A DNA stretch of 8,042 bases, from NCBI GenBank assembly GCA_015663065.1, contig DQSX01000085.1, positions 1-8,042 on the forward strand, in the 5' to 3' direction. Made by a program: the position numbers and the translations under genes. This document shows, in pieces, positions 1 to 7,623 of the stretch; the stretch's first letter is position 1; the number at the start of each line of letters is the position of its first letter. The notes beneath the pieces were generated by a model, which worked only from the letters and a program-made list of their open reading frames with translations, did no database searches and had not been told where the DNA came from. Source of the stretch: Sulfurovum sp. (GTDB lineage Bacteria > Campylobacterota > Campylobacteria > Campylobacterales > Sulfurovaceae).

Positions 1-3000
1 TACGCACTAGGCATAGACATCGGTTCCACCACTGTCAAATACGTCTTATGCGATCCAAGTTTCAACATCGTTGCCAAAGCCTACACGCCACACGATACCA
101 AACAAGCCCCAACACTTCTAAAACTATTGGAAACCCTCTCACAAACCCATAAAAATGAATATGACAACATAGACAAAGTCTACATTACCGGTTCGGGAGC
201 CTCACGCATTGCTCCTACACTCAATGCACGTTTTGTTCAGGAAGTGAATGCTGTGGTATTGGCTGTGGAAAATCTGCATCCTGATGTACATGCAGTCGTT
301 GAACTCGGTGGACAGGATGCAAAGATCATCCACTTTAAAGTGGGAAAAGACGGTAAAAAAACCGTACTCACTTCTATGAATGACAAATGTGCTTCAGGGA
401 CGGGTGCCACCATAGAAAAATGTACTATGAAAGTCGGTATGGAGAACAGTGACGTTCAGAAACTCACTTTCCAAACAGACAAACTGCACCATGTGGCAGC
501 CAAATGCGGTGTCTTTGCAGAGACCGACATTGTGAACCTTGTAAAAACTTCTGTCCCTTCTGAGGAAATTATGAACTCTCTTGCAGATGCCATTGTCATG
601 CAAAATCTGACCGTACTCACACGCGGAAACACACTCATGCCCAATGTACTGTTGCTCGGAGGTCCCAACACCTATCTGCCTTTTTTACAGGAGTGCTGGC
701 GTATGCGCATTGCGGAACTCTGGGATGAACGTGGTATAGTCTATGACAAAGAGAAGATAGATGAACTTATTGTGGTACCTGACAATGCCCAGTATTATGC
801 GGCTTTGGGTGCGGTGATCTTTGGAGAAGGGGAAGCCAATCATGACAAATCTTTTGCAGGGCTGATCCAACTTAAAACACTGGTCGACACAGGCGGTACA
901 AGCCATAATGAGAACAATGACACTCCTTTGGTTTCAAGCAAAGAGGAATTGGAAGCGTTTAAACAGGCCTACACCATTAAAGCGTTCACTCCGCCCGTAT
1001 TGAAAAAAAAGACCCCCTGCTATCTTGGCATTGACGGAGGCTCCACCTCTTCCAAAGCGGTATTGGTCGATGAAGCAGGTGCCTTACTTTTAAAAGTCTA
1101 TCAACTCTCCAAAGGAAACCCCATAGAAGACACTTTGGATCTTCTGCAAAAGATCAAAGCAGAAGATCCACATGACTTTTATGATGTCAAAGGTTTAGGA
1201 GTAACCGGGTATGCCGCAGATGTCTTGGGAGGTGCTTTAAAAGCCGATGCCAACATCATCGAAACCATTGCTCATATGAAGTCTGCACAACAAGCTTTTG
1301 GAGAAAGTATCAACGTCATTTGTGACATAGGCGGTCAGGATATCAAAGTGCTTTTTATGGAAAACGGTATGATGAAAAATTTCCGTCTCTCCAACCAGTG
1401 TTCCGCAGGGAACGGTACCCTGCTTCAATCCATGGCAAAACAGTTTGGTGTAAAGGTTGAGGAGTTTGCAGATGTGGCTTTTAGGGCCAAACAGGCACCG
1501 ATGTTCAACTATGGGTGTGCTGTATTTTTGGACACAGACAGGGTCAATTTCCAAAAAGAGGGTTATACCAAAGAGGAACTCTTTGCCGGCATCTCCAAAG
1601 TCCTGCCTAAAAATGTCTGGCAATATGTCGTTCAGGCACCCAATCTTGCTGCCTTTGGAGACCATTTTGTACTTCAGGGCGGTACACAATATAATCAGGC
1701 AGCACTCAAGGCACAAGTAGATTACATTAAAGAGAAAGTACCCTCTGCCAGGGTAGATGTACACCCTCATCCGGGTGAAGCAGGTGCTTACGGTGCGGCA
1801 CTTGAAGCTTTACATGTGGTCAAACAAAAAGGCTTTGCCACTTTTGTAGGTCTGGAAGAAGCCCTGCAAATGACCTACAGATCCAAAACTGACGAAAGTA
1901 CACGTTGTCATTTCTGCAGCATTAACTGTTCGCGTACCTTCATTGACACGCAAACACCCTCTTCGGACACTGTACGCTACATTGCAGGTTTTGCCTGTGA
2001 AGATGGCACGGTTGAGTCTGTTGATGCCTTTAAAGCGTTGAAAAATGAACGTAAAGGTTTACAGGAGAGTGTACCGAATTTGGTAAAAAAAGAGTCAAGT
2101 GCTCTCTTTGCGCCTACGTACGATCTGGATACAAAACCAGACCACTCCACAATCATTCAAGAGCAGCAGGTCAAAGTCACAATGGGAGGCTGGGGTCCTA
2201 CACTCAGAAAAGAGATTTCACGAAATTTCGAAGTCAGTTCCCAAGAAGCCATACATTACAGAAAAAATCTTCATATTGCCATTCCCAAAGTACTCAATGT
2301 ATACTCTTTGGCACCTTTTTTAAGAACCTATCTCGAAGCACTGGATATCCCAGCACTCAACATCCAGTTTTCAGGATTCTCCAATGAAGATATGTATCTT
2401 GAAGGGGCAAAATATGGTTCTGTAGACTCCTGCTACCCTGCAAAAGTGGCACAATCTCACGTCTATGCACTCATGTATGACAAAAAGTTCAAAAAGAAGA
2501 ATTTTGACTTTATGTGGTTCCCTGCAGTGACAGAACTTCCGGGTTATGTGAAACATACTATGGGACAGACCTCCTGCCCTATTGTTTCAGGTACCCCTAA
2601 AGTGGTTTGGTCTGCTTTCACCAAAGAGAAAAACCTTTTTGGAGAGAGAGGCATCCATTATGTGGATGAAGCGCTTAACTTTGACAATAAAAAACTGCTT
2701 GAAAAACAGCTCTATGCCACCTGGGGAGAACATTTACAGATCACGGAAGATGAAAACACCTGGGCAGTAGCACAGGCATGGAAGGCACTGGATGAAAATG
2801 ACAGAACGATCATGCAAGAGGGGCGTAAACTGCTTGATGAGGCAGTAAAGAGGGATGAAGTACTTATACTTCTTCTTGGACGTCCTTATCACTCTGACCC
2901 CGGACTAAACCATGAAGTGCTCGATGAGTTCCAGTCACTTGGTTTTAAAACACTCTCCATGCGTGCCATCCCCAAAGACTCAGACTATCTGATGGCGTAT

Positions 3001-3375
3001 TTTGCAGAAGATGTAAATGCCGGTATCATCGAATCTCCCTACGACATACGTGATGTCTGGCTTGAAAACTTCTCTACCAATTCTGCACAAAAAGTCTGGG
3101 CAGCTAAATTTGCAGCACGACACCCCAATGTAGCCGTACTTGATCTGAGCTCTTTTAAGTGTGGACACGATGCCCCCACTTATGCCATCATCGATAAAAT
3201 TTTAGGTGCTTCAAGAACACCGCATTTAACCCTGCATGATATTGATGCAAATAAACCTGGCGGCTCCATTAAAATTCGTGTGAAGACTTTTGCCTATACA
3301 CTTGAACAGTATAAGCAAACACTAAAAAAATCGCGTAGGGTGGACTTATCCACCAAAGAAAAGGTAAGCATATGA
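1..3375 (+). CDS. Acyl-CoA dehydratase activase-related protein with two BcrAD/BadFG ATPase domains and a DUF2229 region (5' partial)
   Basis: The frame is open from the first base, so the start lies upstream. The visible 1124 residues begin YALGIDIGSTTVK, the ATPase phosphate-1 motif normally about ten residues from the N-terminus, so only a few codons are missing. Domain 1 (about 1-280) has ITGSG, VELGGQDAK (phosphate-2) and cysteines at 130 (KCASGTG) and 169 (KCGVF). Domain 2 (about 340-600) repeats this: GIDGGSTSSK, CDIGGQDIK and cysteines at 467 (QCSAGNG) and 506 (GCAVF). The 39-residue spacing in both matches the two cysteines that hold the subunit-bridging [4Fe-4S] cluster in the HgdC activase family. 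A linker has C636, C639, C643 and C666. A DUF2229-like region follows from about 757, with SCYPAK (C811) and GRPYHSDPG (961). Known role of the family: ATP-driven delivery of a low-potential electron to a 2-hydroxyacyl-CoA dehydratase or related double-cubane enzyme, in the cytoplasm. The gene overlaps the next one by 4 bases. The substrate is unknown. Confidence 0.93.
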   Translation, partial: YALGIDIGSTTVKYVLCDPSFNIVAKAYTPHDTKQAPTLLKLLETLSQTHKNEYDNIDKVYITGSGASRIAPTLNARFVQEVNAVVLAVENLHPDVHAVVELGGQDAKIIHFKVGKDGKKTVLTSMNDKCASGTGATIEKCTMKVGMENSDVQKLTFQTDKLHHVAAKCGVFAETDIVNLVKTSVPSEEIMNSLADAIVMQNLTVLTRGNTLMPNVLLLGGPNTYLPFLQECWRMRIAELWDERGIVYDKEKIDELIVVPDNAQYYAALGAVIFGEGEANHDKSFAGLIQLKTLVDTGGTSHNENNDTPLVSSKEELEAFKQAYTIKAFTPPVLKKKTPCYLGIDGGSTSSKAVLVDEAGALLLKVYQLSKGNPIEDTLDLLQKIKAEDPHDFYDVKGLGVTGYAADVLGGALKADANIIETIAHMKSAQQAFGESINVICDIGGQDIKVLFMENGMMKNFRLSNQCSAGNGTLLQSMAKQFGVKVEEFADVAFRAKQAPMFNYGCAVFLDTDRVNFQKEGYTKEELFAGISKVLPKNVWQYVVQAPNLAAFGDHFVLQGGTQYNQAALKAQVDYIKEKVPSARVDVHPHPGEAGAYGAALEALHVVKQKGFATFVGLEEALQMTYRSKTDESTRCHFCSINCSRTFIDTQTPSSDTVRYIAGFACEDGTVESVDAFKALKNERKGLQESVPNLVKKESSALFAPTYDLDTKPDHSTIIQEQQVKVTMGGWGPTLRKEISRNFEVSSQEAIHYRKNLHIAIPKVLNVYSLAPFLRTYLEALDIPALNIQFSGFSNEDMYLEGAKYGSVDSCYPAKVAQSHVYALMYDKKFKKKNFDFMWFPAVTELPGYVKHTMGQTSCPIVSGTPKVVWSAFTKEKNLFGERGIHYVDEALNFDNKKLLEKQLYATWGEHLQITEDENTWAVAQAWKALDENDRTIMQEGRKLLDEAVKRDEVLILLLGRPYHSDPGLNHEVLDEFQSLGFKTLSMRAIPKDSDYLMAYFAEDVNAGIIESPYDIRDVWLENFSTNSAQKVWAAKFAARHPNVAVLDLSSFKCGHDAPTYAIIDKILGASRTPHLTLHDIDANKPGGSIKIRVKTFAYTLEQYKQTLKKSRRVDLSTKEKVSI

Positions 3376-4919
3376 GTATTTCCTGTAATTCCATAAAGAT
3401 GACCGACAAAAACGGTGACTTAAACTTCATCAATAAAGAAGCAGCCCAATGGAGAGACATCCCCTCAAAACCCATAGAGTATGCACCTAAAGAGGAAACT
3501 ATCTTCCTCTCAGGCGGATTAACACTGCTTCAGGACAAACTTGTAGAAGCAGCACTCAATTCGATGGACATACACTTTATTGCTTTACCAAACCCCACCT
3601 TTGAATCTTACCAAACGGGAAAAGCGTTTGGAAACAGAGGGCAGTGTAACCCTACCTACTTTACCGTGGGAAATCTTGTGAAATATCTGCAAAACCTACG
3701 TGATGAAAGTGGATTATCGGAAGAAGAGATCGTTCAAAAATATGTCTACATCACTGCGGGAGGCTGTGGTCCCTGCCGTTTTGGTATGTACATTACGGAG
3801 TATAAAAAAGCACTGCGTGATGCCGGGTTTGAAGGTTTCAGACTGACAAGTTTTGAACATGACAAAGGGATCTTTCAGGGGGATGATATAGATGAAGAGA
3901 TCTTGAATTTTACCCCAAAATTTTTCATTACCCTCATCAAAGCAGTGATCATCGGTGACATCATCAATCTGCTTACCTATAAAATGCGTCCCTATGAGGC
4001 AGAAAAAGGAGCGGTAGACAAAGCCATAGAGAGTTGTAAAGAGATCGTCTCTTCTGCCTTCTTGGAACACAAAAGTCTCATAAAAGCCATGTGGGAATGT
4101 CGAAAAGTGCTAGAAAAAATAAAACTGAACCGTCTTCAGCCCAAAGCAAAAGTCATGGTCATGGGAGAGTTCTGGGCAGCCATGACAGAAGGAGACGGAA
4201 ACTATAACTTACATAGATTTCTGGAAGCTGAAGGAGCTGAGTGCATTCCTCAACCCATAGTCAACCGTTTATTATTAAGTATTTGGGAAGCAGAGCAGGC
4301 ACTCAACAAAAAAGAACAACTGGCCATTGAAGATCAGAAAAAGATCGACTTCTCTTCCGTAAAAACACGTCTACTCATAAAAGCCGGTAAAGCTGCTGTA
4401 AAAACCCACTTTTCGCTCTATGCCAAAGCCATTGGTCTGCATGATTATGAGATCCCGGACATGAAAAAACTGGCAGTGCTGGCAAAAGAGTATTATACAC
4501 TCGACTGCAGTGGAGGAGAGGGACATTTGGAAGTGGCACACCTCATCGAAAGCGTCAAACATAACCTTTCCCATCTGGTGATCTCCATTAAACCTTTTGG
4601 CTGTATGCCCTCGTCAGCAGTCTCTGACGGGGTACAGTCACTGGTAACAAGCAGATACCCTGAAGCAAACTTTCTCAGCATAGAGACTTCCGGAGAGGGT
4701 GCTACAAATTTTTACTCACGCGTACAGATGGCACTGTTTAAAGCCAAACAGTCAGCAAAAGAGGAGTTTGAAAGGGCTCTGGGCTCAAATAATTTGTTGC
4801 AAAGCAATGACTCGTTTACGGGTCTGACCCCTTATCAAATAGAAAAATTAAACAACTATCTCTATCAGCCTAAAAATGAAAAAGCGGGGACAGCTGCACA
4901 GTTGATCAGTAGTTTATAG
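3372..4919 (+). CDS. 2-hydroxyacyl-CoA dehydratase (HgdB-like) family protein, partner of the upstream activase
   Basis: This 515-residue protein resembles the C-terminal, dehydratase-like part of the giant activase/DUF2229 polypeptides. Candidate iron-sulfur ligands are C92 (QCNPTYF), C132 and C135 (GGCGPCRFGMY) and C411 (KPFGCMPSSAVSDG). Other family-like segments are FLSGGLTLLQDKL near 46-58, VMVMGEFWAAMTEGDGNY near 261-278, and a glycine-rich SGGEGHLEVAH near 380-390. No signal peptide or membrane segment is seen, so it should be cytoplasmic. The ATG at 3372 overlaps the upstream TGA as ATGA. It follows AAGG (3361-3364) with 7-base spacing, which supports this start and translational coupling. 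By family knowledge it should accept electrons from the activase and carry out a radical-type dehydration or reduction; the actual substrate cannot be read here. A role as a double-cubane-cluster reductase is an alternative. The stop codon directly abuts the convergent modC stop. Confidence 0.88.
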   Translation: MSISCNSIKMTDKNGDLNFINKEAAQWRDIPSKPIEYAPKEETIFLSGGLTLLQDKLVEAALNSMDIHFIALPNPTFESYQTGKAFGNRGQCNPTYFTVGNLVKYLQNLRDESGLSEEEIVQKYVYITAGGCGPCRFGMYITEYKKALRDAGFEGFRLTSFEHDKGIFQGDDIDEEILNFTPKFFITLIKAVIIGDIINLLTYKMRPYEAEKGAVDKAIESCKEIVSSAFLEHKSLIKAMWECRKVLEKIKLNRLQPKAKVMVMGEFWAAMTEGDGNYNLHRFLEAEGAECIPQPIVNRLLLSIWEAEQALNKKEQLAIEDQKKIDFSSVKTRLLIKAGKAAVKTHFSLYAKAIGLHDYEIPDMKKLAVLAKEYYTLDCSGGEGHLEVAHLIESVKHNLSHLVISIKPFGCMPSSAVSDGVQSLVTSRYPEANFLSIETSGEGATNFYSRVQMALFKAKQSAKEEFERALGSNNLLQSNDSFTGLTPYQIEKLNNYLYQPKNEKAGTAAQLISSL

Positions 4920-4924
4920 CTATA
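4915..4924. repeat. 10-bp perfect palindrome at the convergent gene junction
   Basis: TATAGCTATA is centred exactly on the boundary between the two opposed stop codons (TAG ending at 4919 on plus, TAG ending at 4920 on minus). The symmetry partly follows from two TAG codons meeting tail to tail after similar codons. It is too short and AT-rich to act as an intrinsic terminator by itself, and no U-tract follows on either strand. Confidence 0.6.
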
Positions 4925-5768
4925 CGATCATCGGTGCAAAGGCTTTGGTACTCACAGTCACCTTCTGCCCGATCTTCAAATTTTCAGCCTCTTGCGAAGA
5001 GACAACCACTTCAACAAGCTGTTGCCCTATGGAGACGATAGCCACACAGATCACATCTACTTTTGTAATGTCCAGTAACTCACCTTCAAACGAGAATTTC
5101 TGTGACCCCTGTGTTTTGAGCAGTACCTCTTTTGGGTTCCCGTCTGAGATGATCTTCCCCTCTTCCAAGACCACTACACGTGAGGCCAAGCGGTACATCT
5201 CCGAAGGATCATGGCTTACCATAATGGTCGTGGTACCAAACTCTTTATGCAGTTTGAGTATTTCATCTTGCAGTTTGGTACGCATTTTCGGGTCAAGGGC
5301 AGAGAGTGGTTCATCCATCAAAAGCAGTTTTGGTCTATTCATCATAGCACGACACATAGAGACACGCTGCTGCTGTCCCCCACTTAAACTGTTTGGCAGT
5401 CGTTCTTTCATATCTCTTAATTCTGTCAGTTCAAGTAAACGCTCGGCTAAAACCAAATCTTTATTTACAAAAAGTAGATTCTCTAACACTGTCATATTGG
5501 GGAAGAGTGCATAGTCCTGAAACACATACCCTATTTTACGCTTTTGGGGAGGAAGAGAAAATGCTGCGTCCTGCCAAACCTCATCTCCCACACTTATAGT
5601 ACCCTTTGCTTTTTCCAATCCTGCCACTATTCTAAGAAGTGTGGTTTTTCCACTTCCGCTTACCCCAGAGAGTGCCAGAAACTCACCCTCTTTTATCTCA
5701 AGATCGACAGAAAGTACCATCTCTCCCTTGGCACCCTGAAGCATTTTAGAGAGTTCAAACTTTATCAT
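4920..5768 (-). CDS. modC: Molybdate ABC transporter ATP-binding protein ModC
   Basis: The 282-residue protein has every ABC ATPase element: Walker A GVSGSGKTT at 35-43, Q-loop Q84, signature LSGGQQQR at 128-135, Walker B LLLMDEP at 148-154 followed by D-loop SALD, and switch histidine H186. Residues from about 225 to the end form one TOBE/Mop-like domain (VEVVVSSQEAENLKIGQKVTVSTKAFAP), typical of ModC. It is shorter than ModC proteins of about 350 residues that carry two Mop repeats. It would hydrolyse ATP on the cytoplasmic face of a ModB dimer to drive molybdate import. The ATG at 5768 overlaps the modB stop as ATGA and is preceded by AGGA with 5-base spacing. It is the last gene of the operon. 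A tungstate or sulfate ATPase is the alternative, but the modA-mop-modB context favours molybdate. Confidence 0.93.
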   Translation of the reverse strand: MIKFELSKMLQGAKGEMVLSVDLEIKEGEFLALSGVSGSGKTTLLRIVAGLEKAKGTISVGDEVWQDAAFSLPPQKRKIGYVFQDYALFPNMTVLENLLFVNKDLVLAERLLELTELRDMKERLPNSLSGGQQQRVSMCRAMMNRPKLLLMDEPLSALDPKMRTKLQDEILKLHKEFGTTTIMVSHDPSEMYRLASRVVVLEEGKIISDGNPKEVLLKTQGSQKFSFEGELLDITKVDVICVAIVSIGQQLVEVVVSSQEAENLKIGQKVTVSTKAFAPMIV

Positions 5769-6459
5769 CTGAGTCCTATCTTCATTTTGTATTTGTGGTT
5801 AAATATATACACCGTAAGCAGTACCGTAAAAGAGAGCAGAAGCATCAGTAAACTGTATATATGTGCAGAGGAGTAATCCATGATCTCCACCATTTCATAT
5901 ATAGCCACAGAAGCTACTTTGGTCTCACCTGGGATGCTCCCTCCCACCATCAATACCACACCAAACTCCCCCACCGTATGGGCAAAGGTTACGATAGGGC
6001 TGTTAAAAGTGCCGGTTTCATGTTAGGGAGTGCGACCTTTAGAATGGTGCTTACTTTACTTTTTCCCGAAATATACGAGGCTTCAAGCATATGTTTATTG
6101 AGAGATTCAAAGCCGCTTTGCAGTGGTTGCACCATAAATGGCAGTGAATAAAAACAGCTTGCAACTACAAGACCGGTAAATGAAAAAGCAAGCTGTACCC
6201 CAAAGGTCTCTTCAAAAAAAGCCCCCAAAGGAGAATTCTGAGAGAGTGACCACAGTATGTAGAAACCCAAAACAGAAGGAGGCAGGACTATGGGAAGGGC
6301 TGTCACTGCTTCAATAAGCGGTTTCATTTTAGAGCGTGTCTGAGAAAGGTACCAGGCGAGTGGCAGACTGATGATAAACAGTATGACCGTCGTGATGAAT
6401 GCCAGTTTAAATGAGAGCAGAAAGGGTGTGAACTCCATGGCTTTTAAAGTCTCAATCAT
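5765..6459 (-). pseudogene. modB: Molybdate ABC transporter permease ModB, interrupted by a one-base frameshift
   Basis: Read with one base restored, this is a normal-sized ModB of about 231 residues with five predicted membrane helices and the cytoplasmic EAA loop EASYISGKSKVSTILKVALP at 126-145, which docks on ModC. As written, the frame reads MKPALLTALS and then TAA at 5991-5989, giving a 156-residue product without helices 4 and 5. Homology resumes at once in another frame: IVTFAHTVGEFGVVLMVGG from 5995, continuing to the TGA at 5767-5765 that overlaps the modC start. The break equals loss of one base between 5996 and 5995 (GCC CTn ATC). The start is taken as ATG at 6459: it has GGAG 7 bases upstream and overlaps the end of the mop-like gene by 8 bases. 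An upstream in-frame ATG at 6486 lies deeper in the previous gene and is less likely. The cause may be real mutation or a sequence error. Confidence 0.88.
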
Positions 6460-6871
6460 CCAACAGCTCCAAAATGGAAAGTTCATTGGCTTTGATCAGC
6501 GCGATCACTGCATCTCCTTTTTGTAGCTCCAATCTTTCCACTGCCTCTGTACTTGTAAGGGATTCAAGCGAAAATGCTCCAAGTGTCAAGAGGATAGTGC
6601 TAAGTAATTGCCCTTTCTCTACAGTATCTACCTCTACCCTGAGCTGGTTGGAATAACTCAGCATTGCACAAAAGCTTTCCAGATCTCCTGTCGGTTTTGC
6701 CAAAGCTACAGCAGTGGGTTTACAGATAAGTTTTACTTTTTTTCCCACCTGTATATCAGTAGGCAACTCCAAACTTACCATTTGAAGCTTTTGTCCTGCA
6801 CAGACAAAAGTCACAATGTTTAAAGTCTCAACACAGTCTATTTTCTCAATGCTTGCTTTCAAAATACTCAT
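6452..6871 (-). CDS. TOBE-domain molybdenum-binding (Mop) protein with two repeats
   Basis: The 139-residue protein is made of two Mop/TOBE repeats of about 65-70 residues. The first runs from about 1 to 65 and ends in VGKKVKLICKPTAVALAKP. The second runs from about 70 to 139 with LESLTSTEAVERLELQKGDAVIALIKANELSIL, the typical Mop ending. It has no helix-turn-helix domain, so it corresponds to the C-terminal half of ModE or to free di-Mop proteins that bind molybdate or tungstate in the cytoplasm. A gene of this kind sits between modA and modB in Campylobacter, to my recollection. Its start overlaps the modA stop as ATGA. No good Shine-Dalgarno sequence precedes it, so translation probably depends on coupling to modA. 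Likely roles are buffering the oxyanion or helping ModC sense it; it cannot bind DNA as ModE does by itself. Confidence 0.85.
   Translation of the reverse strand: MSILKASIEKIDCVETLNIVTFVCAGQKLQMVSLELPTDIQVGKKVKLICKPTAVALAKPTGDLESFCAMLSYSNQLRVEVDTVEKGQLLSTILLTLGAFSLESLTSTEAVERLELQKGDAVIALIKANELSILELLDD
6467..6470 (-). promoter_or_regulatory. Ribosome binding site that fixes the modB start
   Basis: GGAG on the minus strand lies within the 3' end of the mop-like gene, 7 bases before ATG 6459. It selects that start over the in-frame ATG at 6486, which would add nine residues (MNFPFWSCW) absent from typical ModB. Confidence 0.6.
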
Positions 6872-7614
6872 GGCAACCGGTATCCGAATTTCAGTAAAAT
6901 ATTTTTGGCTTCATCACTTAACATAAAATCATAAAATGCTTTCACTTCAGCATTGCCTGCCCCTCTTTTGAGTATGACGATACCCTGTTCTATGGGTGTG
7001 TAAAGTTTTGGATCAACCTCTCTCCAGTGTTTACCCTCTTTGTATTGTTGCATCTGCTTACTGTAGAGTGAAGACTTTGCAATAAACCCAAGATCAGCCG
7101 CAGTGACCGTAAAAGAAACTGTTTGAGAAACTGATTCACCAAATATAAATTTATTTTTCACCGCATCATAAAGCCCTGCATTTTCCAAAGCCTCTTTTGC
7201 TGCTATACCATAAGGTGCTGTTTTTGGGTTGGCCACTGCGATTTTCTTGATCTTTGTATCTTTGACAATGTCTATGCCTTTTGAAAGATCATAAGATTTC
7301 ACTGATAGGTACGCCAAAGTTCCTTTTGCATAGACCACAGGTTTTGTTAGAGCCATTTTATCTGCATACAAAGCTTCCGGATATTTCATATTTGCGGACA
7401 TAAACAGATCGTAAGGTGCAGCATTTTTTATTTGTGCGGTCAGTTTTCCTGAACTTCCAAGGATGACTTGTACTTTTGTGTCCGGATGTTTTTTGGCAAA
7501 AGCATCTTTGATATCTTCTATAGCATAACTGACATTTGCAGCAACTGCAATACGTATGGTACCCGAAAAAGCGTAAGTACTGAACAGTAGAAATAAAAGT
7601 ATATTACGTATCAT
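6868..7614 (-). CDS. modA: Molybdate ABC transporter periplasmic substrate-binding protein ModA
   Basis: The 248-residue protein starts with a signal peptide (MIRNILLFLLFSTYAFS, probable cleavage after residue 17). The mature form is a type II periplasmic binding protein: IRIAVAANVSYAIEDI near 20-35, LGSSGKLTAQI near 52-62 (oxyanion-binding serines), PYDLFMSANMKYPEAL, KTAPYGIAAKEAL and SQTVSFTVTAADLGFIAKSSLYS. Against E. coli ModA, the first binding serine region reads AANVS rather than AAASLT. The position of the E. coli binding tyrosine appears to be alanine (GFIAKS), a pattern of the variant ModA group. It would capture molybdate, possibly also tungstate, and pass it to ModB. The ATG at 7614 follows AAGG with 7-base spacing, and that site overlaps the TAA of the preceding gene. 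Confidence in ModA is high; selectivity cannot be read from sequence. Confidence 0.93.
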   Translation of the reverse strand: MIRNILLFLLFSTYAFSGTIRIAVAANVSYAIEDIKDAFAKKHPDTKVQVILGSSGKLTAQIKNAAPYDLFMSANMKYPEALYADKMALTKPVVYAKGTLAYLSVKSYDLSKGIDIVKDTKIKKIAVANPKTAPYGIAAKEALENAGLYDAVKNKFIFGESVSQTVSFTVTAADLGFIAKSSLYSKQMQQYKEGKHWREVDPKLYTPIEQGIVILKRGAGNAEVKAFYDFMLSDEAKNILLKFGYRLP

Positions 7615-7623
7615 CCATACACC

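Noticed and set aside
127..129. TTG as start of the first large gene
   Set aside because: The same frame is open back to base 1 and encodes the essential DIGSTTVK motif before it, so the codon is an internal leucine.
1237..1770. 177-residue open frame on the minus strand
   Set aside because: It is antisense to the second ATPase domain of the activase gene, with no promoter, ribosome site or known motif.
3714..4070. 118-residue open frame on the minus strand
   Set aside because: It is a shadow of the dehydratase-like gene with no supporting features.
4915..4924. TATAGCTATA as a bidirectional terminator
   Set aside because: The stem is at most 5 AT-rich pairs with no loop and no U-tract on either side.
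4945..5514. 189-residue open frame on the plus strand
   Set aside because: It lies antisense inside modC, is Ser/Thr/Phe-rich as shadow frames are, and has no recognisable domain.
5765..5974. Separate small gene starting at GTG 5974
   Set aside because: Its whole sequence is the C-terminal part of ModB (helices 4-5) in the shifted frame; the codon is an internal valine of the original gene.
5989..6003. Programmed -1 ribosomal frameshifting to make full-length ModB
   Set aside because: A -1 shift would restore the frame, but the site (GCC CTA TCG TAA) is not an X XXY YYZ slippery heptamer and ModB is not known to use recoding. A deletion or sequence error is simpler.
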